Shown: piece after piece, positions 1 through 11,100 of the stretch | Layout of the letters: every line of letters begins with the position of its first letter | Numbering within the stretch: position 1 is the first letter of the stretch | Assembly: GCA_905250075.1 (NCBI GenBank) | Contig: CAJNOP010000044.1 | Span: forward strand, 739,624 to 803,623 | Source: Rotaria sp. Silwood1 | Lineage: Eukaryota; Rotifera; Eurotatoria; Philodinida; Philodinidae | Direction: 5' to 3' | Length of the DNA stretch: 64,000 nucleotides | The notes under the pieces: model-generated | What the model was told of the DNA's origin: nothing | Seen by the model: only the letters and a program-made list of their open reading frames with translations | The model's database searches: none | Program-made: the position numbers and the translations under genes

Positions 1-883
1 TACTAGTATCATTAGAAGCAACTATACTAGTACCACCTGGAGCAACTGTACTAGTATCACTAGAAGCAACTGGACTAGTACCACCAGGAGCAACAGTAAT
101 AGGAGTACCAGTACTATTGCAACAATAATTACAACAAGCAATAGCAGCATCAGCAGTAATATTAAAAATAATACTAGCAAAATAACTGCCAAAGTCAGCG
201 CAAGTAGGGTAATAGCCAATAGGAATAATAGGCATAGTAATAGTAGGAACAGTAATAGTAGGAATAGTAATAGTAGGAATAGTAATAGTAGGAACAGTAA
301 TAGTAGGAACAGTAATAGTAGGAATAGTAATAGTAGGAACAGTAATAGTAGGAATAGTAATAGTGGGCATAGTAATAGTAGGAACAGTAATAGTAGGGAC
401 AGTAATATTAGGAATAGTAATAGTAGGCATAGTAATAGTAGGAACAGTAATAGTAGGAACCGTAATAGTAGGAATAGTAATATTGGGAATCGTAATAGTA
501 GGTGTAGTAATAGTAGGTATTGTAATGGTAGGAACAGTAATAGTTGGAATAGTAATAGTAGGAACAGTAATAGTAGGAATAGTAATTGTAGGAACAGTAA
601 TAGTAGGAATAGTAATAGTAGAAATAGAAATAGTAGGAATAGTAGGAACAGTGAAACCAGGACAAGCACACCCGCGATAACCATTACCATTGCCATTAAT
701 CACATAACCACCGTAACAATTTCCATCATCATTACCTGCACTACAACCAGCATTATTACAACTAGTACCTCCAGGTCCATTACCAGGAGTACCATAACAG
801 ATACAACCAGTTGGAGGATCTCCATTTGTAGCATGCATGGTTAAAAGTAATGCGACAAAGACACATGTTATACCTTTGATCAT
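1..883 (-). CDS. Secreted Cys-rich protein with Thr/Ile/Pro pentapeptide repeats (partial, 3' end outside window)
   Basis: Reading on the minus strand from the ATG at 883, one frame stays open to the window edge (about 294 codons, no stop, no intron needed). It starts with a signal peptide (basic MIKG, then a hydrophobic stretch ending near HATNG). Next comes a region of about 50 residues rich in Cys, Gly and Asn, then about 28 pentapeptide repeats of the type TITIP/TITVP (226-648). After these lies a second Cys-containing segment with a CCNYCC motif, then 8-residue repeats alternating TSTVAPGG and TSPVASSD-like units up to base 1. I do not recognise the family. Thr/Ser/Pro richness suggests a mucin-like, possibly O-glycosylated extracellular or cuticle/glue protein; that role is inference. 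The frame is chosen because only it joins a signal peptide and Cys-rich flanks to the repeat. Confidence 0.72.
   Translation of the reverse strand, partial: MIKGITCVFVALLLTMHATNGDPPTGCICYGTPGNGPGGTSCNNAGCSAGNDDGNCYGGYVINGNGNGYRGCACPGFTVPTIPTISISTITIPTITVPTITIPTITVPTITIPTITVPTITIPTITTPTITIPNITIPTITVPTITVPTITMPTITIPNITVPTITVPTITMPTITIPTITVPTITIPTITVPTITVPTITIPTITIPTITVPTITMPIIPIGYYPTCADFGSYFASIIFNITADAAIACCNYCCNSTGTPITVAPGGTSPVASSDTSTVAPGGTSIVASNDTS
226..648 (-). repeat. 15-bp tandem array coding for pentapeptide repeats
   Basis: About 28 near-identical 15-nt units (plus-strand form AGGAATAGTAATAGT). From 241 to about 645 every unit is exactly 15 nt, so the coding frame is never shifted. Variation is almost only substitutions, many of them I/V/M changes at the fourth residue. 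Confidence 0.95.
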
Positions 884-1545
884 TTTTGTTGACTTATATG
901 TGTATCGAACATTGAAAAAATGATGACAGGTTGTGATGTTACATGTTATTCATCTTAATATACATAGTAATCAATCAGAGAGAAAATAAAAAATAGAAAA
1001 TATATTCATTTTTACCTGTCTTACGTATATATTTTTTTCTTTCTCTTCTTTAATTATAAACACCGCCAAAATATCGTCATATTCACTGATGACAACAAAA
1101 ACAAATGACTCTATTACATGAATGATTAAAGATTCATTTTCGAAGTAGCGTAAAAGGGAAAAAATTTCTTCTGAGCAATGGAAGATAGAATATTTATTTT
1201 CGTTGAGACGTTTAGCTATTGTGCTACTCAAATACTATAACTAATAATTAAACCTAAAATCGAATTTCTTCCCTCAAGTGCATTATAATTTCATTAGTGT
1301 TCAGATATAATTGTATATATAAATTTTGTTTGAGTTTTCTTTCGTTGCTTTTGTTTATTTCTCATGAAACAGCTATATTAATGTGCACATACCGTGACCT
1401 AACATCGTTCTAATACGATATTCGAAGTATGCGTATGAAAGTAATAATTTCCTTTTCAATGTTTTTCTCTTTTCATCGTTCTCATTATATTTTGATTATT
1501 ATGCACAGTGATGGCCTGTTATGCATAAAACAAATCAAAAATAAA
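884..1545. other. 5' flank of the secreted-protein gene; no gene seen
   Basis: AT-rich sequence upstream of the minus-strand start at 883. An open frame at 971-1231 has no start context, splice partner or recognisable domain, and I do not call it. Confidence 0.5.
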
Positions 1546-2030
1546 GATGTCAAAACAAAAAATATCGAAAAAAACGATCGAAAGAAAAAATGTCGAACCT
1601 ATTAAAATATCGAAAACTTAGAAGCTATCGTAGACATATAATTTAGTACTGAGGGTAAGGGTGAGGAGAAGAGTAGAGTAATCCTCACAACCTTATTAAA
1701 TAAAGGTTTGACAAATAATGGAATTTACCTTGTGGAACTATTAGATGGTTTGTCGATAGTTGTATCAAAACAAAATAAATAACATACTACGGTAATCATA
1801 TGTTGAGGCTGCTACTGAACTTTTGCCACTTTTGCCATTGCCATTGCCAGGTTTCACTTAAAAGTGAAACCTGTTAACATTTTTTATTCTATTTTTGATA
1901 TATTAGAGAAGTTATTTATATCCGAATGATTCACAATCGATACACTTACCTTTTCGATGTTTTATCTTTCGATATTTTTTTCGACATTTTTAGCGTTCGA
2001 CGTTTTTTTTCAGCATTTTCTTCGATCTTT
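1546..2030. repeat. Degenerate inverted repeat built of TCGAAAA units
   Basis: Bases 1546-1614 are rich in TATCGAAAA / TGTCGAA units, and 1951-2030 carries the same units on the opposite strand (TTTCGATATTTTT, TTTCGACATT). Together they make an imperfect inverted repeat of about 480 bp, possibly an old MITE. No target-site duplication was found. Confidence 0.45.
1848..1873. repeat. Perfect 12-bp hairpin
   Basis: CAGGTTTCACTT (1848-1859), a 2-nt spacer AA, then its exact reverse complement at 1862-1873. It lies just after GCCATTGCCATTGCC. No function is assigned. Confidence 0.8.
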
Positions 2031-4479
2031 TTTATACTATTTGATGACCCGACCGAATAATGTTTGTGGTGTAACACCCTCTAATAATTGTAAATTTTTG
2101 TTAGTTTTAACAGTTAAAAGGTTGAAAAAAAACATGCAGTAGGGGTTTCGAAATTCTATCCCAAAACTATAGGCTTAAATAGAATTGTTTTGGAACCCAT
2201 TATTAAATAAAATCAAAATTTTTCGCTTCGCCAAAAAGACGATCATAATACAATCATAGCAAATCTAGAAATTTCTATAATCTTTCGTTTTAGCAGTATG
2301 TTACAGTGTTTTTTTACGTTTGAGAAGCTTCGTTTTTGAATCATCGTCACGAGTGTGGCCACCTTTGGCGGCAAAAATGCTTAATGGTATAGATTCTGTG
2401 CGTCGGAATACAGTATTATTACATAAGCGTAATCAGGTTTACAAAATGTGAAACTCAATTCGGGAGATTTTGATTGATCATGCTTTCTATAAAGCATAGC
2501 TTTGAGCAATAGTCGCTGGCGTGAACGCCTTCGACATATTAATATTGAGTAACTTTTCTAAATTCCGTATGAAGACAATGTTCTTCCTCAAAATACTGAC
2601 CAGTAATATCGAATTTCTTTTCTCATTGTGTAAGATGTTCTAGGATCGAAAAAATTTGTTGTCACATATACAGTCAAGAAAAGATAACAGTAATTCTTTT
2701 GAAAAACAATCCAGTTTTATTTTCTATTCCTAACCAACTCAGAGCATCACTCTGTTGCTTATTCATTTTTTTATCTTTATTCTTCTCATTGTCTCTCTTT
2801 CTTTTCTACATATGCTTTCTTTATAGCATAATCTTCATCTAATTGTCTTATATATGAAGGAAAAACATTGACCAGGCGTGTATGAGGAGTGGATGTCGGT
2901 GTAGCAGTCTGCTTTTTCAGGCACATATCCATGCAAACACTCACATCCATCTCAGATAGTTTCAACAGAACGTTTCCGACTAATAACCTCTATTTAAACT
3001 CATATGTTATCTATGGATAGAGTTCTGTTGTGGATAGAAACTCGAAAAAAATTAGTGCCACGCGACCTTTCTTCTCGAGTATGGCCATTTTATGAAATTG
3101 ATAGCCTGCTCTAGGATATTGTAGAAAACCTCAACAAAGGATTTCCATCTGGAAATTAATCTAATAATCGATCTCATGATCCCTATTGCATTCGGAAAGA
3201 TTCAGCCCAAACAGATGGTACTCACCAGAGATGATATATTTTCAAAAAACTACTACTTTTTTTTATTATTTAAGATATGGACATATTCCATTTTTGAGAT
3301 ATCCCATATCTGAAAAGAAACTCATCCGTTTGAGCTACAACTTCCAGTACACAATACGAACCAAGAAATTTATTATTGCGAATATTTTTAGGTGGAAATG
3401 CCTTGTTGTATTTTTTCATAATACTCTCGATATTCTGAAAATTCAGTAAAATGACCATGTCTCAAGAAGAAAGGTCAAGTGGCACGAATCTCTTTATAGT
3501 TAGATGAAGAACAGACTGACCCATTCATATTGAAGAAGAGATAAAATCAATCTACTCTTCTCAACTCTTGTTTTTCAGTAATCGATTGTTTTGTAACATG
3601 TCCATGAATGTGTTACAATAACAAGCTATAATACTTTGTAAAAAAGAAATCATCGAAGAAATGTAGAACGTAATTTGTCAACATGTTTCGTATTGTTTAT
3701 TGAAATTTACACACTTATTAGAGCTCTATATTAAAACTTTAAGCACGAGAGAATAAAAATTGAAAAAAATAAAGATATAGAATACAAATTCATAGTGACT
3801 AAGTGGAATAAGAAGGAAAGAGATGTGGAAATAGAAGTCAAATCATTTTATAAAGTTAAATTAAATCCGATGCGTGTGTATCAATTGTAATAAAAACAAC
3901 AAGTAGTTTTATCTATTTAAAGGAGGGCTGAACCATATTCCACTATCAAAGAGAAATTGTTCCACTTTCAGCAGAAATGTTTCAACAACATAAAGTCAAA
4001 AAGAAACGCTTTTTTTGTAAATACACACCTTTCATTCGAACAGATCACTATAGGAACAACGAACAAAAACAAAGAGAACTGCTCCATCCAAGTCACCATT
4101 CATAAGCAGAAGTCAAAGAGACTTAGAGAGAAATGGATTGTTTTGATTTTTCATCTTAAGGGATGTTTCTAGCAGAAATGGAATTCTTCTATTAGAAATC
4201 GTTATTATTCCAGAAGTGCTTTATCCATATGTGTATTCACAAGCAGAAGTGGAAAATACTTAAAGATTTTATTTTTTTCTTTCCATTTCTCCTTGTTAAA
4301 CCGTTTCTCTCTAAATTCAGATATATGTACAATATCGCATAATAGATTAAATGTATATATATATATGGTGTATTCTTTCTTTCCATGTCTGCTTGATATG
4401 TATGACTTTGTATGGGGTGAAACATTTCCTCATAAAGTGGAACAACTTCACCCATCGACTGGTCCAATGGTCCACTGTT
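2031..4479. other. Intergenic; no gene supported
   Basis: AT-rich DNA with scattered short open frames and no convincing coding block, splice pair or RNA gene. The open frames at 3186-3449 and 3957-4172 show no recognisable protein features. Confidence 0.5.
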
Positions 4480-5172
4480 GAGCTACTCGGGAACGGAGGA
4501 ACGATCAAGTGAGCGTCTTCCGTCATCAACCACGTAGCCTCGCGTTCTCTAGTCCTACTATTAAGGGTACCCTCAGGTCCTTGAATTCTACAAATGAGAG
4601 TTACCCATGAGTCCTCAACAACCAGTTGGTGCAAGAGAAGAAAGCACACATCTTCTGGAACCTGACTGGTGAGAAAATGACTAATCCACTTCCGCACTGT
4701 TTTTATCGGTAGCATAGAACTCGAGCTCTAAAAATACACACTTCATTCGATAGAGCGGCCGAGAAAACGCAAGCATCGACGCAAACATCACTTATGATTC
4801 TGACCATAAGACGAACGAAAAGTCTTCGTGAAATCCCATTCATCCAGTTTTTCGCGAATTAGACTTCAGAAGGCCGTTTCTTTCTTATTGCTCGGACAAC
4901 TACCAGTTATGTCCGGGCCAATCCTAGGGTTACCGAGGATATTGTATCGAATGAGGGGTATATGTGTTGGGTTTGGCCCTTTCTGTCTCTGAGAAATAGA
5001 ATCTCACGATCTGACTGGTCTCCTGTTGATGAGGTGGATTTTAGCATGTTTTTTTTCTGTATTATCTCGGTAACTACTGGTAAAGCAGGATCTGAGAGTC
5101 CTACGGTACTCCTTGGAGTGGTTTGTGATGACTCGCGACACGCCCTATAGTAGGACTAAAGTACCCAAGGAT

Positions 5173-5173
<1 letters not shown>

Positions 5174-5211
<38 letters not shown>
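5174..5211. repeat. 38-nt poly-C (poly-G on minus strand) homopolymer
   Basis: An uninterrupted run of 38 C, very unusual in such AT-rich DNA. The minus strand is a long G run able to form G-quadruplexes. The exact length may be uncertain because homopolymers are error-prone in sequencing. Confidence 0.9.
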
Positions 5212-5368
5212 ACCAATAGTAGGACTTGAGGACCCAGGGCTACGCGGTTCATGACGGTAAACACTCACCTGACTGTTACCCCATTCTCGAGTAACTGGTA
5301 ACTTCTTCGTTATCGTTACCGTTACCGAGTAACGATTTGGGAACAGTAACTTTCCACCCCTAACTATA

Positions 5369-5385
5369 CCACACCCACACCCACA
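5369..5385 (-). repeat. Short telomere-like array (TGTGGG)n on the minus strand
   Basis: CCACACCCACACCCACA equals almost three TGTGGG units on the minus strand. TGTGGG is, to my knowledge, the hexamer reported for bdelloid rotifer telomeres. Confidence 0.6.
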
Positions 5386-5609
5386 AATCACGCATCGCAA
5401 TACCAGTGTAAGAAGAGTCCCTTGAAAAATGAATCATAACGACATTTTACCCTTCTCAAGTATCAAAATAAGAGGACCAACAAGAATATATTTCTTTCCA
5501 TTCCTATCTTATGATATTGACTCAATGTAAGATAAGCAGACGTGTCGTAATTTTCCCTATCTTATATTTCTTCTATAAAAGCCCACACCATTGTCTACCA
5601 AGATTCATC

Positions 5610-5714
5610 GTGGGTGTGGGCGTGGGTGTGTGGGATGTGGGTGTGGGTTGTGTGTGGCTGTGGGGTGTGGCTGTATGTCTTTTCTTAACTCACACCCACA
5701 TGCACACCCACACG
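5610..5714. repeat. Inverted pair of telomere-like repeats (TGTGGG..CCCACA)
   Basis: 5610-5672 is a degenerate TGTGGG/GTGGGTG array. After about 18 nt of spacer, 5691-5714 is a CACCCACA array. The orientation G-strand then C-strand is the one a telomere-telomere junction would show, and it can also fold into a hairpin. Confidence 0.65.
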
Positions 5715-8192
5715 CAACTACTCACTGATTAGATGCAGATTACAGAATTCCGACACATATTAACGAATCATTGATCTACTAGACTAATTCGCCATTCAAA
5801 AAAAAACAATGTGTTACGAGTCTACTCTACTGTATGATAGATCTTACCATATACAAGAAGAGACGAACATTTTTGCCCTCAACATTGGAACTACTTATTC
5901 GGGCGAATTGGATAAGTATGAAAACTGATAATGTTCACAGATAGAGTGCAGTGAATATTACCACAATATCACAGCTAATAGTTGATTTTCTCTTCCTTCA
6001 ATTCAAGCAGACTTGAATATTGCTCTTTCATTGATTTGATGAACTTATATAGAGTGGCTGAGATAGTGTTCCAATCGGCTGCATCGAGCTCATTTGATTT
6101 TACGGTCGCAGATAAGATGATCTTCAAGAATTTGATCCTGATAGGTACCATCGATTATTCTCCAAAACGAATGACAGCTGATCAGGCCTGTAAGATTGGA
6201 GGTACTTTGCACCATAACATTTGTTTGTATTTCAGAACATGCTTGTTATTCGATCTTGGATTCTCTGGCTGTCGGTGAATCATGCTTATGAACATTATAC
6301 TGATCATCATATCGACTATTAAATAATTAAATAAGTACCGAAGTGATTAAACATGAGACTTTTAACGCGAAAGAACCGACGGTTGCACTGCAACTATGTA
6401 AGCTCTATTAAAAAGTTCAAAATGGTTTTTCAAAAGTTACAGATGCTTATAAACTGAGAAGCAGCTAAAATAGTTGTAAGTGAGTGTTGGATTCAAAAAG
6501 CCATAGAAAATTGACGAATCGATTGGGAACTTATTATCAGTGTTACTGAGTGTTTTTGATAGCATGAATAAGTAAAAGTATAAAAAGGGTAAAGATTCGT
6601 TCTAAATCTAAGCCCACACTCATTTATATGTTGTTCTTGTAATCAATAAGAGCTCTGTTAAGTACCGTTGGGGAGCAACGGTCGTCGAAGCAATATTTGC
6701 GTGACCAAAAACGACATCAAAGTCTGAGAGGCAGTGATAAAAGAAAAGAGTGTGTTTCTATAAAATGAAAGTTAAATTGTTTTTAGTGCACATTTCCATA
6801 GTTCTTACCTATCATTTAACATACTTTCGCAATTTTAATCACTTAACATTTTTATTCAAATTTCATATTTTCTTTGCAACATCTTAGCAATTAGACTGTT
6901 TAGTATTATCAATTTCTCTATTGTTTTTCTCTGTTTCTTGATTATACATCGCTTTTTTTTCTACGTATAATATGGGACTATCTATGTCCTGATCTAACAT
7001 TCATATTATTTTTCTCAAAAAATAATTATCTGTAAGCAAGATTATTTGTCAGCAAAAAGATATCGATTTAACTCAAATAAAATAGAATCTCATATTTGAA
7101 ACTACTCAAAATTACCTTTGACTAAATCATAACGCATATATTTTTATTAATATCAACAAGTTATTTTCTAGCATTTTTTCAACTAAATACAACAATCTTA
7201 AAAGAATACTGTCTACAAACAAATGTGTTATTTCTCTTTTTCAATTCCATTTCTATTGAAATGAGTATATTGATCTGTTTATTAGAACATGTAGATAAGT
7301 TCCTATGTGCATACAACAAAGTCTTGCTTTTGTGTCTGCTGGTTTTCGCTTAGATTACATCAGCAGAAAAGCTATATTTGATTGAGATTTTTGCTTTTTA
7401 TTTCTTTGCAACATCTTTTAATCCATTGAACAACTTATTTCCGTATTAAACAACATACATTCAGGAAATTATTCTTTTAAGAACAAATGAGTGAAGAAAA
7501 AATGCACTAGGAATATACATAGATTATAAGAACAAGTTGCACATTCATAGTATATATGGTAGGGCGTAAAAAGTTGTTGGACAAATAAAGAAAAACTTCC
7601 GATCTAATATTATTCATCATGTGTGTTGCATAGAGTCTGTCTATTTACTCGATACTACGTCGTTTACTGGGCCCTAAATTCATAAAAAAAAAGAAAAAAA
7701 GGAAACTGAAATTTATTGCAATTTCTCTGTTGGAAGGAGTGATGAGCAAGTGTCGTTTTCTCCCTGTTTTTTACGCCAATCACGATCGTAAATCATCATT
7801 TGACGTGTTATTTTATCATACAAATTTTCTTCTTACATTTATGCTACTATGTAATCGAAGAGAAATAACATGAGGAAAAAAAAATTGTCACGGATTTTAA
7901 TCGATTTTCTACTCTGATTTTGTATTTCTGTCTCATAATGCCAATATGCTATCATTTTATTGTTGTCACAAGAAAAAAGTGTTCAAGTATATATATATAT
8001 GCAAGCATACAATAAGAAAAAAAAATCAAAGGAAAAAAAAAAGAAAACGAGAAACGGTTATTGCTAGTCAGAATGTTTGATGAACAACTAAGAGAAGAGA
8101 GAAAACGATATAAACGAAGGAATCTAATCATCATTGGATTGATTCATTCATTCGTTTCATCATTTATTAAACACTGTTAAAAAAGGATAAAT
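5715..8192. other. Intergenic, 5' flank of tyrosine decarboxylase
   Basis: No gene supported. An open frame at 5982-6278 has moderately protein-like composition but no recognisable domain and no flanking exons. The last few hundred bases (7950-8190) contain A- and T-runs and would hold the promoter and 5' UTR of the gene that starts at 8193. Confidence 0.45.
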
Positions 8193-11100
8193 ATGGATAA
8201 AGGCTTAGGAACTCTATACAATAAATTAACTAATCTATTTCATACAAACACATCAACATCATCTTCATCGAATGCTTCATCATCTGCACCTGAGACAGGT
8301 ATATCACTTCCAATTTCAACATTTTTCGATCGATTAATTCCATCATCAACAACACAAGTGAATGTTACACCTAACAACAATCGATGTAATAGTTCCTCTC
8401 GTGTTACTCGTCAAATATCGATTAAAACCGATGAAAATCTTTTATCATCACAGACTACTCCGAATTATCCTCAAAAAACTGCACCAACCATTATCGAGAA
8501 ACAACCCATGTAAGAAAGTTCTAAAAAAAAGCTTTTTTTTTTCTACTTAAATCATATTGATTTTTGTTGAACTGGAATTCACCTAATGATTATAAAAGAA
8601 AGAAAAAGAGATGCAGATGGAGAAAAGAAAGAATAATAAAAAAAAAAAAGAAGAAACTTTTACAATCTGATCTTAATCAAAGAATAAATCAGTTGCCAAA
8701 AAAATTAAGTCATTTCCTTTGTTGCACATATCAGAATAAACAATATGATTGAAGTTACACAAGTATCATCCGTTAATCAAACATTTCATATTTCATCTCC
8801 AAATAATCAAGAAAAAAATTCTTATCCTTTTCGTTTCAAACGACAATGTTTTATTAGAAAATGGTAGATTTAGTTTGAACATCTAAATTTTTTCTGTTTT
8901 TTTTTCTTTCAATCATCAATTTCCTTTTTGTTTTATTTTTTTCCATAGTACTACTGAAGAATCGAATAAAGATAAACAACCAGATCTTGTATCAACTTCT
9001 CTTCAATATGATCTTGAAACAAAGCCGTCTATTCCTGGAATGGATGATGCAGAATTTCGTCGTCGTGGAAAAGAAATGATTGATTATATTGCCGATTATC
9101 TTCTTCATATAAGGTAAATTAAATAATTGAAAACTTCCGAAAAAAAAGTCTATTTAAACAAATGAATAGCAATCGTCGTGTAACACCTGAAGTTGAACCA
9201 GGTTATTTACGACCATTATTACCAAAACATGCACCAAAGAAAGGTGAAAAATGGGACGATATAATGTATGATGTTGAACGAACAATTATGCCTGGTATAA
9301 CACATTGGCAACATCCACGTTTTCATGCTTATTTTCCAGCTGGAAATAGTTATCCATCAATTCTTGGCGAAATGCTTTCAGCTGGTCTTGGTATTGTTGG
9401 TTTTTCATGGGCAGCTAGTCCCGCATGTACAGAACTTGAGACAATTATGTTAGATTGGATTGGTAAGAGAAAAGCATTTCATTAAACTTTTTTTTTGCGT
9501 CATAACATAACTAAAATATTGTTTTCATCCGTTAGAATCTCTCTATTCAGACAATTAATTTTAAAAAAATTAGAAAACAGATCAGTTTAAAATTTTTATT
9601 ATGAGTTAGTAACTCAATATCATTTAGTCAAAGTTAAAATAAGCGAAGAAATTTTTCATAGAAATAGTTCAATATTTTTTTATTTGTCGAAATTCGATAA
9701 TTTGTATTCTAATTGAATATTTATTTAGGTCGTATGCTAGCTTTACCAGTTAGTTTTCTTCCATTTGATCCAAATCGGGATTATGAAGAAAGTGATAGTG
9801 ATGATGAATTATGTTGCGAAACTGACGATGATGATGCTGATGATGATGAATCAAATGACGATCATTTACATGATTCAATTAGTAATGGAGATAATAATCA
9901 TGAATGCAAACAAAATCGACATATTGGTGGTGGTGTTCTTCTTGTAAATGATTGTTTATATTATTCAAAAAAAGAGTTATGTGTTTTTTTTTGTATTTTA
10001 CTGAATAGGGTTCTGCAAGTGAATGTATTCTTGTTGCAATGTTAGCTGCTCGAACAAAGAAAATTACTAGTAAACGTCAAACTGATCCATTAATTGAAGA
10101 TGGACAAATTTTAGCAAAACTTGTTTGTTATACATCAAAACTTGTATGATATTTTACAAACATTATATGTTATGTTTCGCAATGAGAATTTTTTCTTTTT
10201 TCGTTTTTCAGGCACATTCATGTGTAGAAAAGGCTGGGTTAATTGCAATGGTTCGTGTTCGTGAAATACCTGTTGATGAAAATTTTTCATTACGTGGTAA
10301 AACACTTGATGAATGTATTCGAGCTGATAAAGAAAAAGGATTAATACCATTTTTGGTTTGTAGAAAGTTTTCTTTTTTGTACATTTAAATTGACATTTTT
10401 TTTTCTTTTTTTTTAAGGTATCAGGTACATTAGGTACAACGTCATGTTGTTCATACGATAATCTTGAAGAAATTGGTGAAATATGTCAACGTGAACAACT
10501 TTGGTTTCATGTTGATGGTGCCTATGCCGGTAGTGCCTTGATTTGTGAAGAATATCGTTATATAATGAAAGGATTACAAGTTAGAGTTTCAAATGAATAA
10601 AACATTTAGGTTTTTTTTTTATTTCCATTTTTATCTAGTATGCAGATTCATTTAATACAAATCCAAATAAATGGTTATTAATGAATTTTGATTGTTCATG
10701 TTTTTGGTTAAGTTTTAGAAATTGTTTTATGCTATTAGAAATATTTTTGTTTTTGATTTTAGGGTTCGAGATCAATTTGCATTAATTAATGCAATGTCTG
10801 TTGATCCACTTTATCTTCAACATAAACATGCTCAACATGCAGTTGATTATCGTGTAAATAGACGAATGAATTATTATTAAATTTTGATGATTGTTTTTGT
10901 CTTTCTTTTTTTTTGTTATGATTATATTTTTTTAGCATTGGGGTGTTGCTTTAAGTCGTCGATTTCGTGCACTTAAACTTTGGTTTACAATTCGAAGTTA
11001 TGGTATTGAAGGTCTTCGTCATTATATTCGAGAAGTATAAAATATTCGTTTGTATTTTTCTAAAAAACAAAAAACAAAATGAATTCTTGTTTTATTAGCA

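Larger units (their letters stand above)
4480..5400. other. GC-richer repeat patch around a poly-C tract
   Basis: Composition changes here relative to the flanks. Related motifs of the form AGTCCTACTATT..GGGTACC occur at about 4550-4575 (forward), 5096-5118 (forward variant), 5148-5170 (reverse) and 5215-5240 (reverse), on either side of the poly-C run. Runs of GTTACCGTTACCG-like sequence lie at about 5308-5335. This looks like a minisatellite or transposon remnant rather than a gene. Confidence 0.45.

Noticed and set aside
22-696. 224-codon Leu/Phe-rich frame on the minus strand, and Tyr/Ser and Gly/Ile/Val frames over the same bases
   Set aside because: They are by-products of the stop-free 15-bp repeat. 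Only the Thr/Ile/Pro frame joins a signal peptide and Cys-rich flanks.
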